DNA of 64,000 nucleotides, from NCBI RefSeq assembly GCF_016862675.1, contig NZ_BONK01000008.1, forward strand, positions 181,759 to 245,758, given 5' to 3'. A program made the translations under genes and the position numbers. A model generated the notes under the pieces. It saw nothing but the letters and a program-made list of their open reading frames with translations. It was not told where the DNA came from and ran no database searches. The DNA is from Cellulomonas chitinilytica. Its GTDB lineage: Bacteria; Actinomycetota; Actinomycetes; Actinomycetales; Cellulomonadaceae. Positions 10,501-17,775 of the stretch are shown here, piece by piece; positions within the stretch are counted from its first letter, which is position 1, and every line of letters starts with the position of its first letter.

Positions 10501-10589
10501 CCCGACGCGGTAGACTTGCGGCGGCTGGGCCGGACGCCCGGCGTTCCTCGCCGTCAAGGCGCACCCCCGACCCCTCGAGCGGACCTGTC

Positions 10590-10916
10590 GTGTCAGTAGG
10601 CACGTCGGGTCCCCAGGGTCCGGTGCGCACGTGCGTGGGGTGCCGAGTCGCCGGCCCGAGGTCGGCCCTGCTGAGGGTGGTGGTGTCAGCGGACGGCACG
10701 GGGACTCCCGTGCTGGTCGTGGACGAGCGCCGCTCGATGCCGGGACGGGGAGCGTGGCTGCACCCCGACATCACATGCTTCGAGCTCGCCGAACGTCGAC
10801 GTGCGTTCGGGCGGGCCCTGCGGACGCAGGGTCAGCCCGGGACGGACGCGGTCCGCCGGTACGTCGAGGGGCATGAGAAGCACGAACAGCACGGCGTCAC
10901 CGGGTCCTCCCGGTGA
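10590..10916 (+). CDS. ylxR: YlxR family RNA-binding protein (DUF448)
   Basis: A small basic cytosolic protein of 108 residues in the canonical slot between nusA and infB. The YlxR core starts at VRTCVGCRVAGPRSALLRVV and contains the GRGAWLHPDITCFELA motif. The start is uncertain: GTG at 10590 is given, but GTG at 10623, directly at VRTCVGC, is the start most homologues use and would give 97 residues. The C-terminal tail is rich in His and Gln (GHEKHEQHGVTGSSR). The family has been linked to RNA binding and RNase P modulation; here that is inference. Confidence 0.88.
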   Translation: MSVGTSGPQGPVRTCVGCRVAGPRSALLRVVVSADGTGTPVLVVDERRSMPGRGAWLHPDITCFELAERRRAFGRALRTQGQPGTDAVRRYVEGHEKHEQHGVTGSSR

Positions 10917-10955
10917 CGAGACAGATCGTCGAGACGGAAAGCGGGTCTAGGGCCG

Positions 10956-11012
10956 ATGGCTTCCCGATGAGCACGCACCGATGAGTACCCAGCGATGAGT
11001 ACGCCGTACTAA
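10956..11012 (+). promoter_or_regulatory. Chain of four overlapping micro-ORFs in the infB leader
   Basis: Four reading frames of 4, 5, 5 and 5 codons run head to tail: 10956-10970 (MASR), 10967-10984 (MSTHR), 10981-10998 (MSTQR) and 10995-11012 (MSTPY). Each of the first three ends in CGA TGA, and the TGA shares bases with the next ATG (ATGA at 10967, 10981 and 10995). The last ends in TAA. The block from 10965 to 11006 is a 14-bp near-repeat present three times. This matches termination-reinitiation coupling rather than chance coding. I know no described element of this form. Expression is not shown by sequence alone. Confidence 0.6.
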
Positions 11013-11023
11013 CGACGGTCCGA

Positions 11024-11049
11024 CCCTGTCCGGGCGGGCCGAGACAGGG
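11024..11049 (+). promoter_or_regulatory. Hairpin sequestering the infB ribosome-binding site
   Basis: A perfect 7-bp stem (11024-11030 with 11043-11049) encloses a 12-nt G/C-rich loop. The 3' arm contains the GGG of the likely Shine-Dalgarno sequence GGGAGA (11047-11052), 3 nt from the infB GTG. When folded it should limit ribosome access. It begins 11 nt after the last micro-ORF stop, so ribosomes leaving that stop could affect the fold. Confidence 0.55.
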
Positions 11050-11055
11050 AGAGAT

Positions 11056-13926
11056 GTGGCCAAGGTCCGCGTCTACGAGCTCGCCAAGGAGCTCGGGGTC
11101 GACAGCAAGACCATCATGACCAAGCTGAACGAGCTCGGTGAGTTCGTCCGCTCGGCGAGCTCGACCATCGAGCCGCCCGTCGTGCGCAAGCTGCGCGACA
11201 CCTACCCCGTGGGTGGCGGCGCCTCCGCCGCGGCACCCGCCCCGAAGGCGCCGGCCCGGCCCGCGCCTGCACCGGCCGCACCCGCGGCCCCTGCCGCCGC
11301 CGCACCGGCGCCGGCTGCCGTGCCCGCACCGGCCGCTGCCCCGGCGCCCGCCCCGGCTCCGGCCGTCGCGGTCCCGGCTGCTGCTGCCCCTGCTCCTGCC
11401 GCGCCGTCCCCGGCGCCGGCTGCACCTGCACCTGCACCGGCACGCCCGGCCCCTGCTCGTCCGGCCCCGGCCGCCGCGCAGGCTCCGGCGGCACCGGGCA
11501 CCCGTCCCGCGCCGCGGCCCGCCGCCGCGCGTCCGGGCAACAACCCGTTCGCGCCGTCACAGGGCATGCCCCGCCAGGGCGAGCGTCCGGGCGGTCCGCG
11601 CCCCGGTGGCCCGCGTCCGGGGAACAACCCGTTCGCGCCGTCCCAGGGCATGCCGCGTCCGGGCGACCGTCGTCCCGCGCCCGAGGGCGCTCCGGCGGCC
11701 TCGGCCGGCGACCGTCCCGGCGGTCCCCGTCCGGGTGGTCCGCGTCCCGGCGGGCCGCGTCCCAACCCCGGCATGATGCCGGGCCGCACCTCGAGCGGTG
11801 TCGGTCGTCCCGGTGAGCGTCCGGCCGGTGCCGGCCGTCCCGGTGGTGCCGGCGGCGGTCGTGGCGGCTTCGGCGGTCGTCCCGGTGGCGGCGGCGCTCC
11901 TGGCGCCGGTGGCGCTCCCGGTGGCGGCGGCGGTTTCGCCGGTCGTCCCGGTGGCGGCGGTGGCCGTCCGGGTGGCGCCGGTCGCGGCAGCACGCAGGGT
12001 GCCTTCGGTCGTGCGGGCGGTCGTCCCGTCCGTGGCCGCAAGTCGAAGCGTGCGAAGCGTCAGGAGTTCGAGCAGATGCAGGCGCCGTCGCTCGGCGGCG
12101 TCAGCGTCCCCCGCGGCAACGGCTCCACGGTCGTCCGTCTGCGGCACGGCTCGTCCCTGAACGACTTCGCCGACAAGATCGACGCGAACCCGGCGTCGCT
12201 CGTCACGGTGCTGTTCCACCTCGGTGAGATGGCCACGGCGACGCAGTCGCTCGACGAGGACACGTTCGGCACGCTGGCCGCCGAGCTCGGCTACATCATC
12301 GAGATGGTGTCGGCCGAGGAGGAGGACCGCGAGCTGCTCGGGGCCTTCGACATCGACCTGGACGCCGAGCTCGAGGCCGAGGGCGACGACGACCTGCAGG
12401 CGCGCCCGCCGGTCGTCACCGTCATGGGTCACGTCGACCACGGCAAGACCAAGCTCCTCGACGCCATCCGCCAGACGGACGTCGTCGCGGGCGAGGCCGG
12501 CGGAATCACGCAGCACATCGGTGCGTACCAGGTGCGCGCCGAGCACGAGGGTGTCGACCGGGCCATCACGTTCATCGACACCCCGGGTCACGAGGCGTTC
12601 ACCGCCATGCGTGCCCGTGGTGCGCAGGTCACCGACATCGCGATCCTCGTGGTCGCGGCGGACGACGGCGTGATGCCCCAGACGATCGAGGCGCTCAACC
12701 ACGCCCAGGCGGCCGGTGTGCCGATCGTGGTCGCGGTCAACAAGGTGGACAAGGAGGGGGCCAACCCCGCCAAGATCCGCCAGCAGCTCACCGAGTACAA
12801 CCTGGTGGCCGAGGAGTACGGCGGCGACACGATGTTCGTCGACGTCTCGGCGAAGCAGAACCAGGGCATCGACCAGCTCCTCGAGGCCGTCCTCCTGACG
12901 GCGGACGCGGCGCTCGACCTGCGGGCCAACCCCGACAAGGACGCGCGTGGTGTCGCCATCGAGGCGAACCTCGACAAGGGCCGCGGCGCCGTCGCGACGG
13001 TGCTGGTCCAGTCGGGCACGCTGCGCGTCGGCGACGCGATCGTCGCGGGCACGGCCCACGGCCGCGTCCGGGCGATGTTCGACGAGCACGGCAACGCCGT
13101 CGCCGAGGCGGGCCCGGCCCGTCCGGTCCAGGTCCTCGGCCTGGCGTCGGTGCCGAGCGCCGGTGACACGCTGCTCGTGGCTCCCGAGGAGCGCACGGCG
13201 CGGCAGATCGCCGAGAAGCGCGAGGCCGCCGAGCGTGCCGCCCTCCTGGCCAAGCGCCGCAAGCGCATCAGCCTCGAGGACTTCACGCAGGCGCTGCAGC
13301 AGGGCAAGGTCGAGACCCTCAACCTGGTCCTCAAGGGCGACGTGTCGGGTGCCGTCGAGGCGCTCGAGGACGCGCTGCTCAAGATCGACGTCGGCGAGGA
13401 GGTCGACCTGCGGGTCATCCACCGCGGCGTCGGTGCGATCACGCAGAACGACGTCAACCTGGCGACGGTCGACTCGGCCATCATCATCGGGTTCAACGTC
13501 AAGTACGCGGAGCGCGTCGAGGAGCTGGCGGACCGCGAGGGCGTCGACGTGCGCTTCTACTCGGTCATCTACCAGGCGATCGACGACGTCGAGGCGGCCC
13601 TCAAGGGCATGCTCAAGCCGGAGTACGAGGAGGTGCAGCTCGGCTCCGCGGAGATCCGCGAGGTCTTCCGCTCCTCGAAGTTCGGCAACATCGCGGGCTC
13701 GATCGTGCGCTCCGGGCTCATCCGCCGGAACACGAAGGCGCGCGTGCTGCGTGGTGGCAAGGTCGTGGGGGACAACCTCACGATCGAGTCGCTCAAGCGG
13801 TTCAAGGACGACGCGACCGAGGTCCGCGAGGGCTTCGAGTGCGGTATCGGTCTGGGGTCGTTCAACGACCTGCAGGTCGAGGACGTCATCGAGACGTGGG
13901 AGATGCGCGAGAAGCCTCGCGCCTGA
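11056..13926 (+). CDS. infB: Translation initiation factor IF-2
   Basis: A 956-residue GTPase that delivers fMet-tRNA to the 30S subunit. The IF2_N domain is at residues 1-50 ([19 protein letters not shown]). A long low-complexity linker (about 57-330) is first Ala/Pro-rich, then Gly/Arg/Pro-rich. The G domain has GHVDHGKT at residues 458-465, [13 protein letters not shown] and SAK. Domains II-IV follow with [23 protein letters not shown]. The GTG at 11056 begins the canonical VAKVRVYEL. The 5' region holds micro-ORFs and an RBS hairpin, so translational control is likely. Confidence 0.98.
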   Translation: MAKVRVYELAKELGVDSKTIMTKLNELGEFVRSASSTIEPPVVRKLRDTYPVGGGASAAAPAPKAPARPAPAPAAPAAPAAAAPAPAAVPAPAAAPAPAPAPAVAVPAAAAPAPAAPSPAPAAPAPAPARPAPARPAPAAAQAPAAPGTRPAPRPAAARPGNNPFAPSQGMPRQGERPGGPRPGGPRPGNNPFAPSQGMPRPGDRRPAPEGAPAASAGDRPGGPRPGGPRPGGPRPNPGMMPGRTSSGVGRPGERPAGAGRPGGAGGGRGGFGGRPGGGGAPGAGGAPGGGGGFAGRPGGGGGRPGGAGRGSTQGAFGRAGGRPVRGRKSKRAKRQEFEQMQAPSLGGVSVPRGNGSTVVRLRHGSSLNDFADKIDANPASLVTVLFHLGEMATATQSLDEDTFGTLAAELGYIIEMVSAEEEDRELLGAFDIDLDAELEAEGDDDLQARPPVVTVMGHVDHGKTKLLDAIRQTDVVAGEAGGITQHIGAYQVRAEHEGVDRAITFIDTPGHEAFTAMRARGAQVTDIAILVVAADDGVMPQTIEALNHAQAAGVPIVVAVNKVDKEGANPAKIRQQLTEYNLVAEEYGGDTMFVDVSAKQNQGIDQLLEAVLLTADAALDLRANPDKDARGVAIEANLDKGRGAVATVLVQSGTLRVGDAIVAGTAHGRVRAMFDEHGNAVAEAGPARPVQVLGLASVPSAGDTLLVAPEERTARQIAEKREAAERAALLAKRRKRISLEDFTQALQQGKVETLNLVLKGDVSGAVEALEDALLKIDVGEEVDLRVIHRGVGAITQNDVNLATVDSAIIIGFNVKYAERVEELADREGVDVRFYSVIYQAIDDVEAALKGMLKPEYEEVQLGSAEIREVFRSSKFGNIAGSIVRSGLIRRNTKARVLRGGKVVGDNLTIESLKRFKDDATEVREGFECGIGLGSFNDLQVEDVIETWEMREKPRA

Positions 13927-13941
13927 TCCCGGACGGCTTGA

Positions 13942-13981
13942 CCGCGGGGCGGGTGAGGCATCGACCTTGCCCGCCCCGCGG
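13942..13981 (+). terminator. Hairpin between infB and rbfA (terminator or attenuator)
   Basis: A 12-bp perfect stem (13942-13953 with 13970-13981) with a 16-nt loop and no U-tract lies 15 nt after the infB stop and 29 nt before rbfA. It may reduce readthrough into rbfA or stabilise the infB 3' end. Confidence 0.65.
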
Positions 13982-14010
13982 CGTCACCACGGAAGGAAGG
14001 ACGGTTTCAG

Positions 14011-14451
14011 ATGGCTGACACCGCACGCGCCCGCAAGCTGTCGGAGCGCATCCAGCAGGTCGTCGCGCAGATGCTCGACACCCGCATCAAGGACCCGCGC
14101 CTCGGGTTCGTCACGGTCACGGACGTCCGCGTGACGGGCGACCTGCAGCACGCGGACGTGTTCTACACGGTCTACGGCGACGACGAGGCCCGCACGGACA
14201 GCGCGAAGGCGCTGGAGAGCGCCAAGGGCATCATCCGGTCCGAGGTCGGCAAGCAGACGGGCATCCGCCTGACGCCGACGCTCGCGTTCCACCTGGACGC
14301 GGTGCCCGAGACGGCGGCTCACCTCGACGCCGCGCTCGTCGAGGCCGCCCGCCGCGACGCCGAGGTCGCCGCGCTGGCGTCGAAGGCGTCGTACGCCGGC
14401 GACGCCGACCCGTATCGGCACCCGGACGAGGAGGACGCGGCCGAGGCCTGA
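14011..14451 (+). CDS. rbfA: 30S ribosome-binding factor RbfA
   Basis: A 146-residue KH-fold factor for late 16S rRNA maturation. Signature stretches are [42 protein letters not shown] and the helix near [19 protein letters not shown]. The tail is acidic (DEEDAAEA). A GGAAGGAAGGA ribosome-binding site lies just upstream. It closes the infB block and is followed by a very strong bidirectional hairpin, after which an exporter cassette separates it from truB. Confidence 0.97.
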   Translation: MADTARARKLSERIQQVVAQMLDTRIKDPRLGFVTVTDVRVTGDLQHADVFYTVYGDDEARTDSAKALESAKGIIRSEVGKQTGIRLTPTLAFHLDAVPETAAHLDAALVEAARRDAEVAALASKASYAGDADPYRHPDEEDAAEA

Positions 14452-14477
14452 CCGGCCGGGCTCGCCCCTGCACGACG

Positions 14478-14522
14478 ACGACGGAGCCCCGAGGACCGCG
14501 ATGGTCCTCGGGGCTCCGTCGT
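14478..14522. terminator. Strong bidirectional terminator, rbfA versus MFS gene
   Basis: A 19-bp perfect stem (14478-14496 with 14504-14522) with a 7-nt loop lies between the convergent rbfA and MFS stop codons. It is one of the strongest hairpins in the window. Confidence 0.88.
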
Positions 14523-14530
14523 GCCCGGGC

Positions 14531-15988
14531 TCAGACGGTGGTGGACGGCACCACCCGTCCGGTCGATCGGGGCATCCAGAGCGTGACGAGCGCCCCGAGC
14601 CCCACGATCGCTGCGGCGACGTACGCCGCGGGCTCGAGCCCGGCCGCGTACCCCTCGGGCGTGAGGGTGCCGCCGGCGGCCTGGAACACCGCGACCAGGA
14701 CGGCGATGCCGAGCGCTCCGCCGATCTCGCGGATGGTCGCGTTGACGGAGCTCGCGGTGCCGTGGTCGTCGGGTGCCATGTCGGCGAGCACCGCGGTCGC
14801 GGACGGGGCGAACGTCAGACCCATGCCGATGCCGGCCATGGCGAGACCGGGGACGAGGTCGACGTACACGACGCCGCCCTGGCCGACGAGCAGGCCCTGC
14901 CACGCCAGGCCGAGCGCCTGGAGGGCGAGCCCGGAGGCGAGCAGCGGCCGGACGCCGATGCGGGGGGCGAGCATGCCGGCGACCGGGGCGACGAGCATCG
15001 GTGCGGCGGTCCAGGGCAGGGTCCGGACGCCGGCCTCCAGCGGCGTGTAGCCGAGCCCGATCTGGAGGAACTGGGACAGCAGGAACACGACGCCGAACAC
15101 CCCGATGGAGAACGCGAGCGCGCTGGCGTTGGCGATGCTGAACGAGCGGACGCGGAACAGGCGCAGGGGGACGAGCGGGTGGTCGGTGCGCTGCTCGCGC
15201 AGCAGGAACCCGGCGAGCAGCGCCAGACCGAGCGCCATGCCGCCCACGACGCGGGCCGAGCCCCAGCCGTCGTCGTTGCCGCGGATGATGGCCCAGACGA
15301 GCGAGAGGACGCCGGTGCCGGCGAGCACGAGGCCGAGGACGTCGAGGGACTGCCGGCGCCCGTGCGACTCGGGCAGCGCCCACCGGACGAGCGGGATCGC
15401 GACGATCGCGACGGGCACGTTGATCCAGAAGATGGCCTCCCACGAGATGCCGTCGACGACGGCGCCGCCGATGACGGGTCCGAGAGCGACGCCGAGGCCG
15501 GACACGGCGCCCCAGATCCCGATGGCCATGGCGCGCCTGGCGGCGGGGACGGCGCCGGCGAGCAGCGTGAGCGACAGGGGCATGACGGCGGCGGCGCCCG
15601 CACCTTGGAGGGCGCGTGCGGCGATGAGCATCTCAGCGCTGCTGGACAGCGCGGACGCGATGGACGCGAGGGCGAACACGGTGATCCCGATGACGAACAC
15701 CCGGCGGCGGCCGAACCTGTCGCCGAGGGTCGCGGCCGCGATCATCAGGCTCGCGAAGGAGAGCGTGTAGGCGTTCACCATCCACTGGAGCTGCTCGAGC
15801 GAGGCGGACAGCTCGGTGCGCAGCACGGGCAGGGCGGTCGTCATGACGAGGTTGTCGAGCGTCGCCATGAACATCGGGAGCGACGCGGCGACGAGGGCCA
15901 CGGCGACGGGCACGGTGCGGCGGGCCCGGACCCGGCCGGGCGCGTCGGTGACGGCGGACCGGGGTGGGGCGGAGGGCGCGATGGTCAC
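14531..15988 (-). CDS. MFS drug exporter, DHA2 (14-helix, EmrB/QacA-like) type
   Basis: A 485-residue integral membrane protein with the pattern of a proton-driven multidrug exporter. Helix 1 carries FMATLDNLVMTTALPVL, the DHA2 signature around an embedded Asp. Motif A is LGDRFGRRRVFV, and motif C-like glycines follow (GAVSGLGVALGPVIGGA). I chose the GTG at 15988 because AAGGAG lies 5 nt upstream; an in-frame ATG at 16024 lacks a comparable site and falls about where transcription should start. It is divergent from a TetR gene, the usual arrangement for a ligand-controlled exporter. The substrate is unknown. The pair separates rbfA from truB, which are neighbours in many relatives. Confidence 0.92.
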   Translation of the reverse strand: MTIAPSAPPRSAVTDAPGRVRARRTVPVAVALVAASLPMFMATLDNLVMTTALPVLRTELSASLEQLQWMVNAYTLSFASLMIAAATLGDRFGRRRVFVIGITVFALASIASALSSSAEMLIAARALQGAGAAAVMPLSLTLLAGAVPAARRAMAIGIWGAVSGLGVALGPVIGGAVVDGISWEAIFWINVPVAIVAIPLVRWALPESHGRRQSLDVLGLVLAGTGVLSLVWAIIRGNDDGWGSARVVGGMALGLALLAGFLLREQRTDHPLVPLRLFRVRSFSIANASALAFSIGVFGVVFLLSQFLQIGLGYTPLEAGVRTLPWTAAPMLVAPVAGMLAPRIGVRPLLASGLALQALGLAWQGLLVGQGGVVYVDLVPGLAMAGIGMGLTFAPSATAVLADMAPDDHGTASSVNATIREIGGALGIAVLVAVFQAAGGTLTPEGYAAGLEPAAYVAAAIVGLGALVTLWMPRSTGRVVPSTTV

Positions 15989-16029
15989 GGTGGCTCCTTG
16001 TTGGCATTGAGTGATTACTAACAAGAGCG

Positions 16030-16058
16030 ACCGTAGGCATCGGCTGATAACATGTCAA
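16030..16058 (-). promoter_or_regulatory. Promoter of the MFS exporter, overlapping the tetR start region
   Basis: On the minus strand TTGACA (16058-16053) and TACGGT (16035-16030) are separated by exactly 17 nt. Two ACATGT palindromes (16050-16055 and 16058-16063) lie over the -35, the second covering the tetR ATG. This makes a natural repressor site for the adjacent TetR protein. Confidence 0.7.
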
Positions 16059-16059
16059 C

Positions 16060-16644
16060 ATGTCGCAGCAGAACGTGGTCGCCGAACCCGTCGTGGCCCC
16101 GCGCATGACCGGCGCCGCCCGGCGGGACCAGATCCTCGCCGCCGCCCGCACCGTCTTCTCGGCACGCGGCTACACCGCCAGCACCGACGAGGTCGCCCGC
16201 GCCGCCGGGGTGTCACAGCCCTACGTCGTGCGCCTGTTCGGGTCGAAGCGCGAGCTCTTCGTCGAGACCTACCGGCAGGCGAGCGCGCAGGTGCTCACCG
16301 CGCTCCGGTCCGTCGAGCCCGGGCCCGACGCGGGGCGGCGCATGGGCGACGCCTACGTCGGGCTCCTGACCGACCGCGAGCTCCTGCTGCTCCTCATGCA
16401 CGGCTTCATCGCGGGCACCGACGAGGAGGTCGGCCGCATCGCCCGGCACACGCTCGGGGAGGCGTTCCGGCTGTTCCGTGACGCCTCCGGGGCGGACGAG
16501 GACGAGGCGCGCCGGTTCGTCGCGCAAGGCATGCTCATCAACGTGCTGCTCGCCGTCGGCGCCGCGGACCACGCCGGCGAGGACGCCGGCATGGACGCGC
16601 TGGTGAAGTGCACCATCGAGGCGATCGAGGAGCGCAACGCGTGA
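16060..16644 (+). CDS. TetR-family repressor, probably of the divergent exporter
   Basis: A 194-residue DNA-binding protein. The N-terminal helix-turn-helix is clear (RRDQILAAARTVFSARGYTA, then ARAAGVSQPYVVRLFGSKREL). The C-terminal ligand domain is helical and unassigned. The ATG at 16060 has no evident Shine-Dalgarno, and its start codon lies inside the ACATGT pair that overlaps the exporter promoter, which suggests autoregulation. The stop overlaps the truB GTG by GTGA, so truB is translationally coupled to a regulator gene, an odd arrangement for a housekeeping enzyme. Confidence 0.92.
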   Translation: MSQQNVVAEPVVAPRMTGAARRDQILAAARTVFSARGYTASTDEVARAAGVSQPYVVRLFGSKRELFVETYRQASAQVLTALRSVEPGPDAGRRMGDAYVGLLTDRELLLLLMHGFIAGTDEEVGRIARHTLGEAFRLFRDASGADEDEARRFVAQGMLINVLLAVGAADHAGEDAGMDALVKCTIEAIEERNA

Positions 16645-17609
16645 CGGGCGGTCCCCGCGCCCGCACCGACCGGCCCCGGTCCGACCAGCCCCGCCGCCCC
16701 ACCGCGCCCGACGGCGTCGTCCTCGTCGACAAGCCGCAGGGCTGGACGAGCCACGACGTCGTCGCCCGGATGCGCCGCCTCGCGGGCACCCGCAAGGTCG
16801 GCCACGCCGGCACGCTCGACCCGATGGCGACCGGCGTGCTCGTCGTCGGCATCGGGCGGGCCACCCGGCTGCTCACGTACGTCGTCGGCGCCGACAAGGA
16901 GTACACGGCGACGATCCGGCTCGGGGTCACCACGACGACGGAGGACGCCGAGGGCGAGACGCTCGACGTGGTCGACGCGTCCGCTGTCACGCCGGCCGCC
17001 GTCGAGGCCGCCGCGGCCGCGCTCACGGGCACGATCGCCCAGGTGCCGAGCGCCGTCTCGGCGATCAAGGTCGACGGGCAGCGGGCCTACGCGCGGGTCC
17101 GGGCGGGGGAGACCGTCGAGCTCGCGGCCCGCGAGGTGACGGTGTCGCGGTTCGACGTCGGCGAGCTCCGCCGCGCCGACGGCCCCGAGGGCACGCCCGT
17201 CGTGGACGTCGACGTCACCGTCGTGTGCTCGTCGGGCACGTACGTGCGGGCGCTCGCACGCGACCTCGGTGCCGCCCTCGGCGTCGGGGGGCACCTCACG
17301 GCGCTGCGGCGTACCCGCGTCGGTGGGTACGCGCTGGCGGGGGCGCGCACGCTCGACGAGCTCGCGGCGACCCCGCAGGACGTGCCGCTGGCCGTGCTGC
17401 CGCTCGCCGACGCGGCGCGGGCGACGTTCCCCGTCCGGGACCTCACCGCCGACGAGGCGCGGGCGCTGTCCTACGGGCAGGCCATCGCCCCGGTGGTCGA
17501 CGCGCCCACCGGCCCGGTCGCGGCGCTCGCCCCGGACGGCGAGCTCGTCGCGCTCGTCGAGACGCGCGGGCCGGCAGTGCGGCCGACGCTGGTGTTCGCC
17601 CCGGCCTGA
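16641..17609 (+). CDS. truB: tRNA pseudouridine-55 synthase
   Basis: A 322-residue cytosolic enzyme that makes pseudouridine 55 in the T-loop of tRNAs. The catalytic motif HAGTLDPMATGVL places Asp60 as nucleophile. YTATIRLGVTTTTEDAEG, VPSAVSAIKVDGQRAYARVR and SGTYVRALARDLG are further family landmarks. The C-terminal PUA-like region follows. The GTG at 16641 overlaps the tetR stop. A later start near PDGVVLVDKPQG would remove a disordered basic N terminus, so the first 20 residues are less certain. Confidence 0.96.
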   Translation: MTGGPRARTDRPRSDQPRRPTAPDGVVLVDKPQGWTSHDVVARMRRLAGTRKVGHAGTLDPMATGVLVVGIGRATRLLTYVVGADKEYTATIRLGVTTTTEDAEGETLDVVDASAVTPAAVEAAAAALTGTIAQVPSAVSAIKVDGQRAYARVRAGETVELAAREVTVSRFDVGELRRADGPEGTPVVDVDVTVVCSSGTYVRALARDLGAALGVGGHLTALRRTRVGGYALAGARTLDELAATPQDVPLAVLPLADAARATFPVRDLTADEARALSYGQAIAPVVDAPTGPVAALAPDGELVALVETRGPAVRPTLVFAPA

Positions 17610-17657
17610 GCCCCCGGTCCCGACGCGGCGCGTCCCTCCACGGGGCACGTGCTCGAG

Positions 17658-17683
17658 CGAATCGATCCGACCGAATCGATTCG
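17658..17683 (+). promoter_or_regulatory. Two 12-bp boxes upstream of the cellulase gene
   Basis: CGAATCGATCCG (17658-17669) and the full palindrome CGAATCGATTCG (17672-17683) repeat with a 14-bp period. They lie just upstream of a possible promoter with -10 TAGCCT at 17713-17718. They look like sites for a dimeric regulator of the cellulase gene. They do not match the TGGGAGCGCTCCCA box of the LacI-family CelR as I know it. Confidence 0.55.
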
Positions 17684-17775
17684 TACCGGTCCGGCCGCAC
17701 GGCTCCCTCCCATAGCCTGCCCGCGGTTCCACAGGCGGCTCACAGGGCAGTGGCCGTCCGACCGAGGGAGACGAC

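Noticed and set aside
11220..12050. Repetitive DNA in infB as a possible mobile or CRISPR-like repeat
   Set aside because: It is the in-frame Ala/Pro then Gly/Arg/Pro linker typical of actinobacterial IF2, with no regular spacer pattern.
17658..17683. Reading the cellulase boxes as the known CelR site
   Set aside because: The sequence does not match the published-type TGGGAGCGCTCCCA palindrome, so I only call it a regulator site of unknown type.
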